Assembly: GCF_000952685.1 (NCBI RefSeq)
Contig: NZ_JYHV01000020.1
Coordinates: 47,394 to 111,393, forward strand
Origin: Stutzerimonas stutzeri
GTDB taxonomy: Bacteria > Pseudomonadota > Gammaproteobacteria > Pseudomonadales > Pseudomonadaceae
Length of the DNA stretch: 64,000 nt
Direction: 5' to 3'
The position numbers and the translations under genes were made by a program. Below the pieces are notes generated by a model. It had not been told where the DNA came from, ran no database searches, and was given only the letters and a program-made list of their open reading frames with translations. Every line of letters starts with the position of its first letter. The first letter of the stretch is position 1. Positions 8,774 to 17,872 of the stretch are shown piece after piece.

Positions 8774-8790
8774 TTGGCACAGGCCCTGCA
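8774..8790 (+). promoter_or_regulatory. Sigma-54 promoter for nirBD-nasC-cobA operon
   Basis: TTGGCACAGGCCCTGCA has GG at 8776-8777 and GC at 8788-8789 with 10 bases between, matching the RpoN -24/-12 consensus at nearly every position. The expected start site is near 8800. Between this promoter and the small minus-strand gene (8481-8773) I see no other gene; upstream activator sites would lie there. Confidence 0.82.
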
Positions 8791-8813
8791 TTGTCAGGTT
8801 CAACACCAAGCCG

Positions 8814-8898
8814 GGCCTTCAACGTAGAGGGCCGGGCTCCGAATACGGAAGACAAGGACAAAGGCGTCCTCACTGGGTAACCAGTGGGACGCCTTTTT
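8814..8898 (+). promoter_or_regulatory. ANTAR-type antitermination leader upstream of nirB
   Basis: Hairpin 1 is a 7-bp stem GGCCTTC/GAGGGCC (8814-8820 and 8827-8833) around hexaloop AACGTA. Hairpin 2 is AGGAC/GTCCT (8855-8859 and 8866-8870) around hexaloop AAAGGC. Both loops show A at position 1 and G at position 4. The 3' side of hairpin 2 is also the 5' arm of the terminator, giving the mutually exclusive fold of a NasT/NasR-type attenuator. The 12-mer GACAAAGGCGTC (8857-8868) is identical to 4967-4978 in the nasA leader. Confidence 0.85.
8863..8898 (+). terminator. Leader intrinsic terminator (attenuator) before nirB
   Basis: GGCGTCC (8863-8869) pairs with GGACGCC (8887-8893), continued by CACTGG/CCAGTG around a GTAA loop, with one unpaired T, and followed by TTTTT at 8894-8898. 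It is a strong rho-independent terminator 66 bases before the nirB start. Confidence 0.9.
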
Positions 8899-8963
8899 CG
8901 TTGTTGGATTTTCAACGGCATGGCCTGGCAGCAATCAGCCGCCGGCCCGGCGCGGAGAACGGC

Positions 8964-11414
8964 ATGAAAAAACTCAAACTGGTGATGATCGGCAACGGCA
9001 TGGCCGGGGTTCGCACCCTGGAAGAACTGCTCAAGCTCGCCCCCGACCTTTACGACATCACCGTGTTCGGTGCCGAGCCCCACCCCAACTACAACCGCAT
9101 CCTGCTCTCACCGGTGTTGGCCGGTGAGCAGACCTTCGAGGAGATCGTGCTCAACGACCTCGATTGGTACGCCGAACACAACATCCGCCTGATGCTCAAC
9201 CGCAAGGTGGTACAGATCGATCGCGCCAAGCGCCGCGTCATCGCCGAGGACGGCAGCGGGGCCGACTACGACCGTCTGCTCATCGCGACTGGCTCCAACC
9301 CCTTCATCCTGCCGATCCCTGGCAATGACCTGGAAGGCGTGATCGGCTACCGCGACATCGCCGACACCCAGGCGATGATGGACGCCGCCAAGACCCACAA
9401 GCATGCCGTGGTCATCGGCGGCGGGCTGTTGGGCCTGGAAGCGGCCAACGGTCTGAAGCTGCGTGGCATGGACGTGACCGTTGTGCACATCGGCGAATGG
9501 CCGATGGAGCGTCAGCTCGACAAGACCGCCGGAACGCTGCTGCAGCAGGCGCTCGAAAGCCGAGGCCTGAGCTTCAAGATGCCGAAACAGACCGCCGAGC
9601 TGATCGGCGACGGGCAGGGCCGAGTCCGCGCCGTGCGCTTCGCCGATGGCGAGGTAATCGATGCCGGTCTGGTGGTGATGGCCGCCGGTATCCGTCCCAA
9701 CAGCGAGCTGGCTGAGAAGGCCGGCATCCCGTGCAACCGCGGGATTCTGGTCAATGACACCCTGCAAACTTACGATCCGCGGGTGTATGCGGTCGGCGAA
9801 TGCGCCAATCACCGCGGCACCGCCTACGGCCTGGTGGCGCCCTTGTTCGAACAGGCCAAGGTCTGCGCCAACCATCTGGCGATGCTCGGCTTTTCGCGCT
9901 ATCTCGGCTCGGTGACCTCGACCAAGCTCAAGGTCACCGGAATCGACCTGTTTTCCGCTGGCGACTTCAACGGCGGCGAAGGTACCGAAACCATCACCCT
10001 CTCCGACCCCATCGGCGGCGTGTACAAAAAACTGGTGATCAAGGACGACATCCTCGTCGGCGCCTGCCTCTACGGCGACACCGCCGATGGCGGCTGGTAC
10101 TTCCGACAGGTCCGTGAAAACCACAACGTGGCGCAGATCCGCGACCACTTGATGTTTGGCGAGGGCGCCATCGGTGACACCGGCCACCAGGGTCAGAACA
10201 AGGCCATGGCGATGCCCGACAGCATGGAGGTCTGCGGCTGCAACGGCGTGTGCAAAGGCACCATCGTCAAGGCGATCCAGGAACATGGTTTGTTTTCCGT
10301 CGATGACGTGAAGAAGCACACCAAGGCCGCTAGCTCCTGCGGCTCCTGTGCCGGGCTGGTCGAGCAGATCCTGATGAACACCGTCGGTGGTGCGGCGGAC
10401 GTCAAACCGAAAAGCGAGAAGGCCATCTGTGGCTGTAGCGACCTCAACCATGGCCAGGTGCGCAAGGCCATCCGCGACCATCACCTGCTGACCGTTCCGG
10501 ACGCCATGGCGTTCATGGACTGGCACACACCCAATGGCTGCGCGACCTGCCGCCCTGCGCTGAACTACTACCTGATCTCCACCTGGCCCGGCGAGGCCAA
10601 GGACGACCCGCAGTCGCGTTTCATCAACGAGCGCGCCCACGCCAACATCCAGAAGGACGGCACCTACTCCGTGGTTCCGAGGATGTTCGGCGGCGTGACC
10701 AATGCCGCCGAGCTGCGCCGCATCGCCGACGTCGCCGACAAATATCAGGTGCCGATGGTAAAGGTCACCGGCGGCCAGCGCATCGACCTGCTGGGGATCA
10801 AGAAGGATGATCTGCCGAACGTCTGGAAGGACCTGGACATGCCCGACGGCCATGCCTATGGGAAATCCATCCGTACCGTGAAGACCTGCGTCGGGCAGGA
10901 GTTCTGCCGCTTCGGCACACAGAACTCGACGCAACTGGGCATTGAACTGGAAAAAGCCTTGTTCGGCATGTACTCGCCGCACAAGGTCAAGCTCGCCGTC
11001 TCCGCCTGCCCGCGCAACTGCGCCGAATCCGGCATCAAGGACGTCGGCATCATCGGCGTGGATTCCGGCTGGGAGCTGTACATCGGTGGCAACGGTGGCA
11101 TCAAGACCGAGGCCGGGGAGTTCTTCGTCAAGGTCAAGACGACCGAGGAAGTCGCCGAATACAGCTTCGCTTTCCTCCAGCTGTACCGTGAAGAAGCCTT
11201 CTACCTCGAGCGCACCGTGCACTACATGCAGCGCGTAGGGCTGGACTACATCAAGAAGATCGTTCTGGAAGACGAAGCCCGGCGCAAGGCCCTGAGTCAG
11301 CGCCTGATGTACTCGCTGAGCTTCGAGGGTGACGGCTGGAAGAAGGCCATCGCCGAGCAGTCGCTGAAAAAGGAATACGAAACGATCCAGCTCAAATCGA
11401 TCGCGCCTGCCTGA
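8964..11414 (+). CDS. nirB: Assimilatory nitrite reductase NAD(P)H large subunit
   Basis: 816 residues. Reduces nitrite to ammonium in the cytoplasm with six electrons from NAD(P)H. FAD-binding motif IGNGMAGVRTLEEL at residues 9-22; NAD-binding VVIGGGLLGLEAA near 149. Two BFD-type [2Fe-2S] segments follow, CGCNGVC with SCGSC (about 423-461) and CGCSD with GCATC (about 489-527). The siroheme/[4Fe-4S] module has Cys-x5-Cys in TCVGQEFCRFG (about 641-651) and Cys-x3-Cys in SACPRNCAES (about 680). ATG 8964 follows GGAGA at 8954-8958; the open frame upstream is the attenuator leader. The nirD start is 45 bases downstream. Siroheme would be provided by cobA in the same operon. Confidence 0.97.
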   Translation: MKKLKLVMIGNGMAGVRTLEELLKLAPDLYDITVFGAEPHPNYNRILLSPVLAGEQTFEEIVLNDLDWYAEHNIRLMLNRKVVQIDRAKRRVIAEDGSGADYDRLLIATGSNPFILPIPGNDLEGVIGYRDIADTQAMMDAAKTHKHAVVIGGGLLGLEAANGLKLRGMDVTVVHIGEWPMERQLDKTAGTLLQQALESRGLSFKMPKQTAELIGDGQGRVRAVRFADGEVIDAGLVVMAAGIRPNSELAEKAGIPCNRGILVNDTLQTYDPRVYAVGECANHRGTAYGLVAPLFEQAKVCANHLAMLGFSRYLGSVTSTKLKVTGIDLFSAGDFNGGEGTETITLSDPIGGVYKKLVIKDDILVGACLYGDTADGGWYFRQVRENHNVAQIRDHLMFGEGAIGDTGHQGQNKAMAMPDSMEVCGCNGVCKGTIVKAIQEHGLFSVDDVKKHTKAASSCGSCAGLVEQILMNTVGGAADVKPKSEKAICGCSDLNHGQVRKAIRDHHLLTVPDAMAFMDWHTPNGCATCRPALNYYLISTWPGEAKDDPQSRFINERAHANIQKDGTYSVVPRMFGGVTNAAELRRIADVADKYQVPMVKVTGGQRIDLLGIKKDDLPNVWKDLDMPDGHAYGKSIRTVKTCVGQEFCRFGTQNSTQLGIELEKALFGMYSPHKVKLAVSACPRNCAESGIKDVGIIGVDSGWELYIGGNGGIKTEAGEFFVKVKTTEEVAEYSFAFLQLYREEAFYLERTVHYMQRVGLDYIKKIVLEDEARRKALSQRLMYSLSFEGDGWKKAIAEQSLKKEYETIQLKSIAPA

Positions 11415-11458
11415 AACCCATGCTCGACCGAAACCGCCTGCCATTCGAGGAAATCACC

Positions 11459-11785
11459 ATGACCTGGTTCGACATCTGTTCCCTGGACGAGATCAACCCG
11501 CTCGGCGCACGCATCGTCGCCGGCCCCAAAGGTGACATCGCGGTGTTCCGCACCGCCGATGACCAGGTATTCGCTCTGGACGACCGCTGCCCGCACAAGG
11601 GAGGTCCGCTGTCGCAGGGCATCGTCTTCGGCAAGCAGGTCGCCTGCCCGCTACACAACTGGCAGATCAACCTGGACAGCGGCGAAGCCGTGGCGCCCGA
11701 CGTGGGTTGCGCACACCGCCATGAAGTCCGCGTCGAGAACGGCCGCGTGCTGCTTTCGCTGAATAGCGCAACTGAGTGCGCCTGA
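11459..11785 (+). CDS. nirD: Nitrite reductase small subunit, Rieske-like
   Basis: 108 residues. Rieske-type ferredoxin fold partner of NirB with cluster ligands in CPHKGG and CPLHNW, spaced as in the family. The ATG at 11459 follows GAGG at 11447-11450; the frame is open further upstream without a better start. Its 3' end lies 50 bases before the nitrate reductase start chosen here. It is needed with NirB for nitrite reduction to ammonium. Confidence 0.94.
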   Translation: MTWFDICSLDEINPLGARIVAGPKGDIAVFRTADDQVFALDDRCPHKGGPLSQGIVFGKQVACPLHNWQINLDSGEAVAPDVGCAHRHEVRVENGRVLLSLNSATECA

Positions 11786-11835
11786 CTGCAGCGCTAGCGA
11801 GCCCATCCATGAACGAATTGCCAGGAGTCGACGCC

Positions 11836-14535
11836 ATGCGCCAGACAACCGCCTCGACCTGCTGCTACTGCGGCGTGGGCTGCGGGGTACTGATCGAGCA
11901 CGACGGCGAGCGCATCCTCGATGTCGCCGGCGACCCGAGCCACCCGGCCAACTTCGGCAAGCTGTGCAGCAAAGGCTCGACCCTGCACCTGACCGGCGAT
12001 CTTGACGCCCGCGCGTTGTATCCCGAGCTGCGCCTGGGCAAGGGGCTGGCACGTGCCCGCACCGGCTGGGACACCGCCCTGGACCACGCCGCCACCGTAT
12101 TCGCCGAGACCATCGCCGAACACGGCCCCGACAGCGTCGCCTTCTACATCTCCGGCCAGCTGCTGACCGAGGACTACTACGCGTTCAACAAGCTCGCCCG
12201 CGCGCTGGTCGGCACCCATAACATCGACTCCAACTCCCGCCTGTGCATGTCTTCGGCGGTGGTCGGCTACAAACGCAGCCTCGGCGCCGACGCCCCGCCC
12301 TGCAGCTACGAGGACATCGAGCAGAGCGACTGCGTGCTGATCGTTGGTAGCAACATGGCCTACGCCCACCCGGTATTGTTCCGCCGCCTGGAAGAGGCCA
12401 AGGCGAAGCGGCCGGACATGAAGGTCATCGTCGTCGACCCTCGCCGCACCGACACCTGCGAGCTGGCCGATTTGCACCTCGGCATTCTGCCGGGGACGGA
12501 TGTCGCCTTGTTCCACGGCATTCTGCATCTGCTGCTGTGGGAAGGTTGGATCGACCGGGACTTCATTGATGCGCACACCGACGGCTTCGATGATTTGAAG
12601 AACCTGGCACGCGACTACAACCCGTCGATGGTCGCCGATCTGTGCGGCATCAGCGTGAACGAACTGCAAAGCTGCGCGCGGTTGATCGGCAATGCGCCGA
12701 GCTTCCTGTCGCTCTGGTGCATGGGCGTGAACCAGTCGAGTTCAGGCAGTACCAAGAACAGCGCCCTGATCAATCTGCATCTGGCCACCGGACAGATCGG
12801 CCGCACCGGCGCCGGGCCCTTCTCGCTCACCGGCCAGCCCAACGCCATGGGCGGCCGCGAAACCGGCAGCTTGTCCAATCTGCTGCCCGGCCACCGCGAA
12901 GCCGGCAACCCGGCGCATCGTGCCGAAGTGGCGGCTTACTGGGGTGTCGACAGGCTGCCCGAAACCACCGGACTGTCCGCCATCGAATTGTTCGACGCCG
13001 TCCACACCGGGCGGATCAAGGCGCTGTGGATCGCCTGCACCAACCCAGCTCAGTCCATGCCGGACCAGCAGAAGATCCACGAAGCACTGGCCGCTTGCCC
13101 CTTCGTCGTGGTTCAGGAAGCCTTCTTCACCACCGAGACCTGTCGCTACGCGGACTTGCTTCTGCCCGCCGCCAGCTGGGGCGAGAAGGAAGGCACGGTG
13201 ACCAACTCCGAGCGCCGCGTCAGCCACGTGCGCGCCGCCATCCCGGCACCTGGCGAGGCGCGCGCCGACTGGTCGATCACCTGCGATTTCGCCCGTCGGC
13301 TGGAAGGCCTCCTGCGTCCCGGTCAGGACAGCCTGTTCGCGTTCGATACAGCCGCTGCGCTGTTCGAGGAATACAAGCTGCTCACCCAGGGTCGAGATCT
13401 GGATCTGTCCGGGCTCAGCCATGCGCTGATCGACCAGCTCGGCCCGCAACAGTGGCCCTTCCCTGCCGGCAGCACGCAAGGTACGCCGCGGCTCTACGGC
13501 GACGGTGTGTTTCCGACCGCAAATGGCCGGGCACGCTTTCTCGCCGAGCATTACCAGGCCCCGCAGGAAAAGCGCGAAGCGCGCTTTCCGCTGATCCTCA
13601 ACACGGGCCGTCTGCGCGACCACTGGCACGGCATGAGCCGCACCGGCACCGCCGCGCGGTTATTCGGTCATGTGGAAGAAGCGGTCCTTGGCATGAACGC
13701 CGACGACATGCGCCGCCGTCGTCTGCTCGACGGTCAGCTGGTCCGTGTCCGTGGCCGTCGCGGTCAACTGGTGCTGCCAGTGCGGAAAGACGACAACCTG
13801 CGGGTCGGGCAGGCGTTCCTGCCCATGCACTGGGGCGATCGCTTTCTCAAGGGATTGGGCGTGAATGTCCTTACCCTGCCCGCCTTCGACCCGCTGTCGA
13901 AACAACCCGAACTCAAGCACGCCGGAGTCGAAGTGGAGACGGTCGAGCTGCCCTGGCAATTCTTCGCCCTGGTGGAAGGCACGGTGCAGCGGCGCTTCGA
14001 AGCCCTGCGTCCGTTGTTCGACGGTTTTGCGTACGCCAGCTTCAGCCTGGCCGGCCGTGAGCGTCCGGCGTTGGTGGTCCGAGCAGCCTGCATCGAGGCG
14101 CCCAGCGCCGAGCTGCTGGCGCGATTCGATCAGCTGCTGGGGCTCGACAACGGGCCTGTGGTGGCCTACGACGATCCGCGGCGCGCGGTCGGCAAGCGGG
14201 TCAGGATCGAGGAGGGCCGCATCGTAGCCCTGAGTCTTTCCGGTGAGACGGCCGCGCGCCACTGGCTGAAAAACCTCTGGCAGGACGGCAAGGCCGATGC
14301 CGCCCTGCGCCGCTGGATGCTAGCGCCGTTGAGCACTCCCCCAGGTGGGAGCGAGTTCAAGGCTGGCAAAACGCTGTGCAACTGCATGAACGTCAGTCAG
14401 GAGGCGATCTGTGCCGGCATCGACCGGGGGCTCGATCTCAATGGTTTGAAGAAGGAACTGGGCTGCGGCACCAGCTGCGGCTCCTGCGTACCGGAAATCA
14501 AGCGACTGCTGGTGAAACAGCCAGCGGTGGCTTGA
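11836..14535 (+). CDS. nasC: Assimilatory nitrate reductase catalytic subunit with C-terminal BFD domain
   Basis: 899 residues. Molybdopterin (bis-MGD) oxidoreductase that reduces nitrate to nitrite in the cytoplasm. An N-terminal [4Fe-4S] site has Cys9, Cys12, Cys16 and a fourth Cys in GKLCSKG. The Mo-cofactor core includes DSNSRLCMSSAVVGYKRSLG, where the cysteine is the likely Mo ligand, and the C-terminal molydop-binding domain contains NTGRLRDHWHGMSRTG. After residue 840 a BFD-like [2Fe-2S] domain (CNCMNVSQ, CGTSCGSC) is fused, as in NasA/NasC enzymes that take electrons without a separate ferredoxin. Of three in-frame starts (11776, 11809, 11836), 11836 has the best ribosome site, GGAG at 11824-11827. 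No twin-arginine signal, consistent with cytoplasmic assimilation. Confidence 0.95.
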   Translation: MRQTTASTCCYCGVGCGVLIEHDGERILDVAGDPSHPANFGKLCSKGSTLHLTGDLDARALYPELRLGKGLARARTGWDTALDHAATVFAETIAEHGPDSVAFYISGQLLTEDYYAFNKLARALVGTHNIDSNSRLCMSSAVVGYKRSLGADAPPCSYEDIEQSDCVLIVGSNMAYAHPVLFRRLEEAKAKRPDMKVIVVDPRRTDTCELADLHLGILPGTDVALFHGILHLLLWEGWIDRDFIDAHTDGFDDLKNLARDYNPSMVADLCGISVNELQSCARLIGNAPSFLSLWCMGVNQSSSGSTKNSALINLHLATGQIGRTGAGPFSLTGQPNAMGGRETGSLSNLLPGHREAGNPAHRAEVAAYWGVDRLPETTGLSAIELFDAVHTGRIKALWIACTNPAQSMPDQQKIHEALAACPFVVVQEAFFTTETCRYADLLLPAASWGEKEGTVTNSERRVSHVRAAIPAPGEARADWSITCDFARRLEGLLRPGQDSLFAFDTAAALFEEYKLLTQGRDLDLSGLSHALIDQLGPQQWPFPAGSTQGTPRLYGDGVFPTANGRARFLAEHYQAPQEKREARFPLILNTGRLRDHWHGMSRTGTAARLFGHVEEAVLGMNADDMRRRRLLDGQLVRVRGRRGQLVLPVRKDDNLRVGQAFLPMHWGDRFLKGLGVNVLTLPAFDPLSKQPELKHAGVEVETVELPWQFFALVEGTVQRRFEALRPLFDGFAYASFSLAGRERPALVVRAACIEAPSAELLARFDQLLGLDNGPVVAYDDPRRAVGKRVRIEEGRIVALSLSGETAARHWLKNLWQDGKADAALRRWMLAPLSTPPGGSEFKAGKTLCNCMNVSQEAICAGIDRGLDLNGLKKELGCGTSCGSCVPEIKRLLVKQPAVA

Positions 14536-14607
14536 ACGGTAAGAGAGCAGAACCGGTGATGCACAACGCATTACCGACACGACCACAGCAGCACGAGAGG
14601 TGGAAGC

Positions 14608-15345
14608 ATGAGCGCAAAAGTCTGGCTGGTGGGCGCAGGTCCTGGTGACCCGGAACTCCTGACACTCAAGGCCGTGCGCGCCATGGGCGAGGCGCAGGTG
14701 GTGCTGATCGACGATCTGGTCAATCCTGCCGTGCTCGAACATTGCCCGAGCGCACGGGTGATTCCAGTGGGCAAGCGCGGCGGCTGCCGCTCGACGCCTC
14801 AGGCCTTCATTCACCGGCTGATGCTGCGCTACGCCCGTCAGGGGAAATGCGTGGTACGCCTGAAAGGCGGCGATCCGTGCATCTTCGGCCGCGGCGGCGA
14901 AGAGGCCGAATGGCTGGCCCAGCGCGGCATAGAAGTCGAAATGGTCAATGGCATCACCGCCGGGCTGGCGGGCGCCACCCAGTGCGGGATATCCCTGACG
15001 CAGCGCGGTATTGCCCGCGGCGTGACGCTGATCACCGCGCACACGCTCGACGGCAGCAGCCCCGAATGGCATGCACTGGCGAAGACCGGCACGACGCTGG
15101 TCGTCTACATGGGCGTGAGCAGCTTGCAGCAGGTACAGACCGGTCTGATCGAGGGCGGGCTGCCGGCGAGTACACCGGTGGCCATGATTGAAAACGCCTC
15201 CCTGCCACAGCAGCGCGAATGCCGCTCGGACCTGGGTGCGATGTGCACCGACGCGACCCGCTTCATGCTCAAGAGCCCGGCAATCCTGGTCATCGGCGAC
15301 GTGGCGGCGCAGGCCGTAACCCAGATACTGAGCCAGACAGCCTAA
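14608..15345 (+). CDS. cobA: Uroporphyrinogen-III C-methyltransferase
   Basis: 245 residues. SUMT-type enzyme making precorrin-2 from uroporphyrinogen III with SAM, the first step to siroheme, the cofactor of NirB. Signature segments are VWLVGAGPGDPELLTLKA at the N-terminus, VRLKGGDPCIFGRGGEE (about 88-104) and VNGITAGLAG. It lacks the CysG oxidase/chelatase N-terminal domain, so a separate enzyme must finish siroheme. GAGAGG about 14593-14598 precedes the ATG. It is the last gene of the nirB operon, 72 bases after nasC. Confidence 0.94.
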   Translation: MSAKVWLVGAGPGDPELLTLKAVRAMGEAQVVLIDDLVNPAVLEHCPSARVIPVGKRGGCRSTPQAFIHRLMLRYARQGKCVVRLKGGDPCIFGRGGEEAEWLAQRGIEVEMVNGITAGLAGATQCGISLTQRGIARGVTLITAHTLDGSSPEWHALAKTGTTLVVYMGVSSLQQVQTGLIEGGLPASTPVAMIENASLPQQRECRSDLGAMCTDATRFMLKSPAILVIGDVAAQAVTQILSQTA

Positions 15346-15460
15346 GCCCTGCCACCTTCACGAAAAGCGAGAGGGCCGCTCGCCACGCGCCCGCATCAAT
15401 GATCGCTCCCCCCGCTTTTGCGGGCGAGCATCCATCAGTGCCCCTTTCTCCCAGCCAAAA

Positions 15461-15488
15461 AAAACCGCGACCCTAGGGCCGCGGTTCT
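15461..15488 (-). terminator. Intrinsic terminator between cobA and the RND gene
   Basis: AACCGCG (15463-15469) pairs with CGCGGTT (15480-15486); eight As precede on the + strand, giving a long U-run for minus-strand transcripts from the RND gene. On the + strand only TTCTTATTT follows, so it may also stop cobA transcripts weakly. Confidence 0.8.
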
Positions 15489-15505
15489 TATTTGCCGCTT
15501 GAGTA

Positions 15506-17860
15506 TCACGCCTTGTGCCGCAGCTTCTCCGGCTTGATCAGGAAGCGTGCCAGTGCCGGCAGCAGCCAGATCGCGCCGACCATGTTCCAGAGGAACATGA
15601 AGGTCAGCATCAGGCCCATGTCGGCCTGGAACTTGATTGCCGAGAAGACCCAGGTGAACACGCCGATCGCCAGGCAGATGCCGGTGAAAATCACCGCCTT
15701 GCCGGTGGATTTCAGGGTTTGGTAGTAGGCTTCCTGCAGCGTCATGCCCTGACGCAGGTAGGACTCCAGACGGCTGTAGATGTAGATGCCATAGTCGACA
15801 CCGATACCCACGCCCAAGGCGATCACCGGCAGCGTCGCTACCTTCACGCCGATTCCCATGAACGCCATCAAGGCGTTGCCGAGGATGGAGGTCAGCACCA
15901 ACGGCAGGATCACGCAGAGTGTCGCCGCCACGGAGCGGAAGGTCAGCAGGCACATGAAACTTACCGCGGCATACACCGCAATCAGCATGGTGGTTTCAGA
16001 TGCGGCAATGACCTCGTTGGTGGCCGCCTCGATACCAGCGTTACCGGCGGCAAGAACGAACTCCAGCCCTTCGCGGTTGTTTTCCTCGGCGAATTCCCGT
16101 GCTGCGGAGACCACGTGTTCCAGCGTTTCGGCCTTGTGATCGTTGAGGAACACCAGGACCGGAGCCAACGAGCAGTCGCTGTTGTACATGCCTTCGGCGC
16201 GGGCGATGGAGCTGTTGAGGACGAACTGGTTACGCGACAGCGTTTCCCACTTCAGGCTGCCCTCGTTCATGCCCTTGATGCTCTGCCGCGCCACGGTGAC
16301 CATCGAAACCGCCGATTGCACGCCTTCGGTGTTTTCCATTTTCCACATGAGCTCGTCCATGGCGGCGAGCGTGTCGTAATGGGCACAGCCTTCAGGGGCG
16401 GTCTTGACCATCACCACCAGCACGTCGGAGCTGGTGGAGTAGTTGCGGATCACGAAATCGTTATCGAGATTGTAGCGAGAGTCCGGATGCAGCTCCGGGG
16501 CGCCCTGATCGAGATCGCCGATCTTCAGGTTCTGGCCGTACCAAAGGCCGCCACCGACCGCCAGCAAGGCGATGACGATGGAAATCGGCGCAACCACCGG
16601 ATTGGCGAAGTTCGACAGCAAGCGCCAGAACGGATGGTTTCGAGCCGCTTCTTCGCGGGCCTGCTTGACCGCGCGCCGGCTGATGCCCATGTAGGAGATC
16701 GCTACCGGCAGCAGGATCAGGTTGGTCAGGATGATCACCGCCACGCCCAGCGACGCGCCGATGGCCAGCTCTCGGATCACCCCGATATCGATCAGCAGCA
16801 GCGTAACGAAGCCGACCGCGTCGGATGCCAGCGCCACCATGCCGGGGATGAACAGTTGGCGGAACGCCATGCGCGCGGCGGACAGCGGATCATCGGTTTC
16901 GCCGGACGCCATGGCGATACCGTTGATCTTCTGCACCCCGTGGGAAATACCGATCGCAAAGACCAGGAACGGCACCAGCATCGAGTACGGATCGAGGCCG
17001 AAACCGAGCGTGTGAAGCAGGCCGAGCTGCCAGATCACCGCGATCAGGGTGGTGACCACCACCGCAATGGTGCTTTTGAAGCAGCGGGTAAACCACAGCA
17101 GCAGAGCCAGGGTGATGCCGATGGCGACGAAGAAGAACAGGGCAACACCGACCAGACCATCGATCAGATCGCCGACCTTTTTGGCGAAACCGATGATGTG
17201 GATCTCGACGTTCGGGTTTTGCGCCTCGTACTTGTCGCGAATTTTCTCTTCCAGCTCATGGGAGAACTTCTGGTAGTCGAGCTTGATCAGCTTGCTGCGG
17301 TCATCCGGGTCCGAATAGGACTCCATCAGCGGCACATCAATGATGCTGGATTTGAAGTCGTTCGCCACCAGGCGGCCGATCTGGCCGGATTTGAGGATGT
17401 TGCTGCGCAGATCGCCAAGACTCTGTGGCGACCCGTCATAGGTCTGTGGGATCACCTCACCGCCGGCGAAGCCCTGCTCTGTCACCTCGGTCCAGCGGAC
17501 GCTCGGACTCCACAGCGACTTCATGTTGGAGCGGTCGACACCTTGAATGTAGAACACCTCGTCATGGATCTGACGCAGCGTTTCCATGTATTCCTTGGAG
17601 AAGATGTCGCCATCCTTCGCCGCGACGGAAATCCGCACCGTGTTGCCCAGGTTGGCCAGGTCATCGCGATGCTGGAGCATGTTCTGAATGTAGGGATGCC
17701 CCAGCGGGATCATCTTTTCGAAACTGGTCGAAGGACGAACCTGGGCAGCCTGGTAGAACAGGAACACGCTGACCAACAGGCAGATAAGGATCACTGCCGG
17801 TCGATTGTTGAAGATCAGGCGCTCGAGGAAAGAGGCCGGTTTCTGTTGATGCTTGGTCAT
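15506..17860 (-). CDS. RND superfamily exporter (MMPL/SSD type)
   Basis: 784 residues, single-chain RND transporter of the MMPL-like class rather than the AcrB class. It shows two repeats, each with a first membrane helix, a large periplasmic domain and a cluster of five membrane helices (around residues 225-400 and 610-775). The cluster motifs include LGFGLDPYSMLVPFLVFAIG and VGIGVDYGIYIYSRLE, whose aspartates are candidates for proton relay. The start at 17860 follows GGAGCC. It begins 12 bases after the YCF48-family gene and is presumably co-transcribed. Related Pseudomonas loci (from memory) pair these with DUF1302/DUF1329 outer-membrane proteins, which are absent here. Cargo is unknown; hydrophobic lipids are the usual guess. 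Confidence 0.85.
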   Translation of the reverse strand: MTKHQQKPASFLERLIFNNRPAVILICLLVSVFLFYQAAQVRPSTSFEKMIPLGHPYIQNMLQHRDDLANLGNTVRISVAAKDGDIFSKEYMETLRQIHDEVFYIQGVDRSNMKSLWSPSVRWTEVTEQGFAGGEVIPQTYDGSPQSLGDLRSNILKSGQIGRLVANDFKSSIIDVPLMESYSDPDDRSKLIKLDYQKFSHELEEKIRDKYEAQNPNVEIHIIGFAKKVGDLIDGLVGVALFFFVAIGITLALLLWFTRCFKSTIAVVVTTLIAVIWQLGLLHTLGFGLDPYSMLVPFLVFAIGISHGVQKINGIAMASGETDDPLSAARMAFRQLFIPGMVALASDAVGFVTLLLIDIGVIRELAIGASLGVAVIILTNLILLPVAISYMGISRRAVKQAREEAARNHPFWRLLSNFANPVVAPISIVIALLAVGGGLWYGQNLKIGDLDQGAPELHPDSRYNLDNDFVIRNYSTSSDVLVVMVKTAPEGCAHYDTLAAMDELMWKMENTEGVQSAVSMVTVARQSIKGMNEGSLKWETLSRNQFVLNSSIARAEGMYNSDCSLAPVLVFLNDHKAETLEHVVSAAREFAEENNREGLEFVLAAGNAGIEAATNEVIAASETTMLIAVYAAVSFMCLLTFRSVAATLCVILPLVLTSILGNALMAFMGIGVKVATLPVIALGVGIGVDYGIYIYSRLESYLRQGMTLQEAYYQTLKSTGKAVIFTGICLAIGVFTWVFSAIKFQADMGLMLTFMFLWNMVGAIWLLPALARFLIKPEKLRHKA

Positions 17861-17872
17861 GGTGGCTCCGGC

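Noticed and set aside
9108..11444. Minus-strand open frame of 778 codons opposite nirB
   Set aside because: It is an antisense shadow of a high-GC gene; the plus-strand product has all NirB cofactor motifs and the antisense protein shows none.
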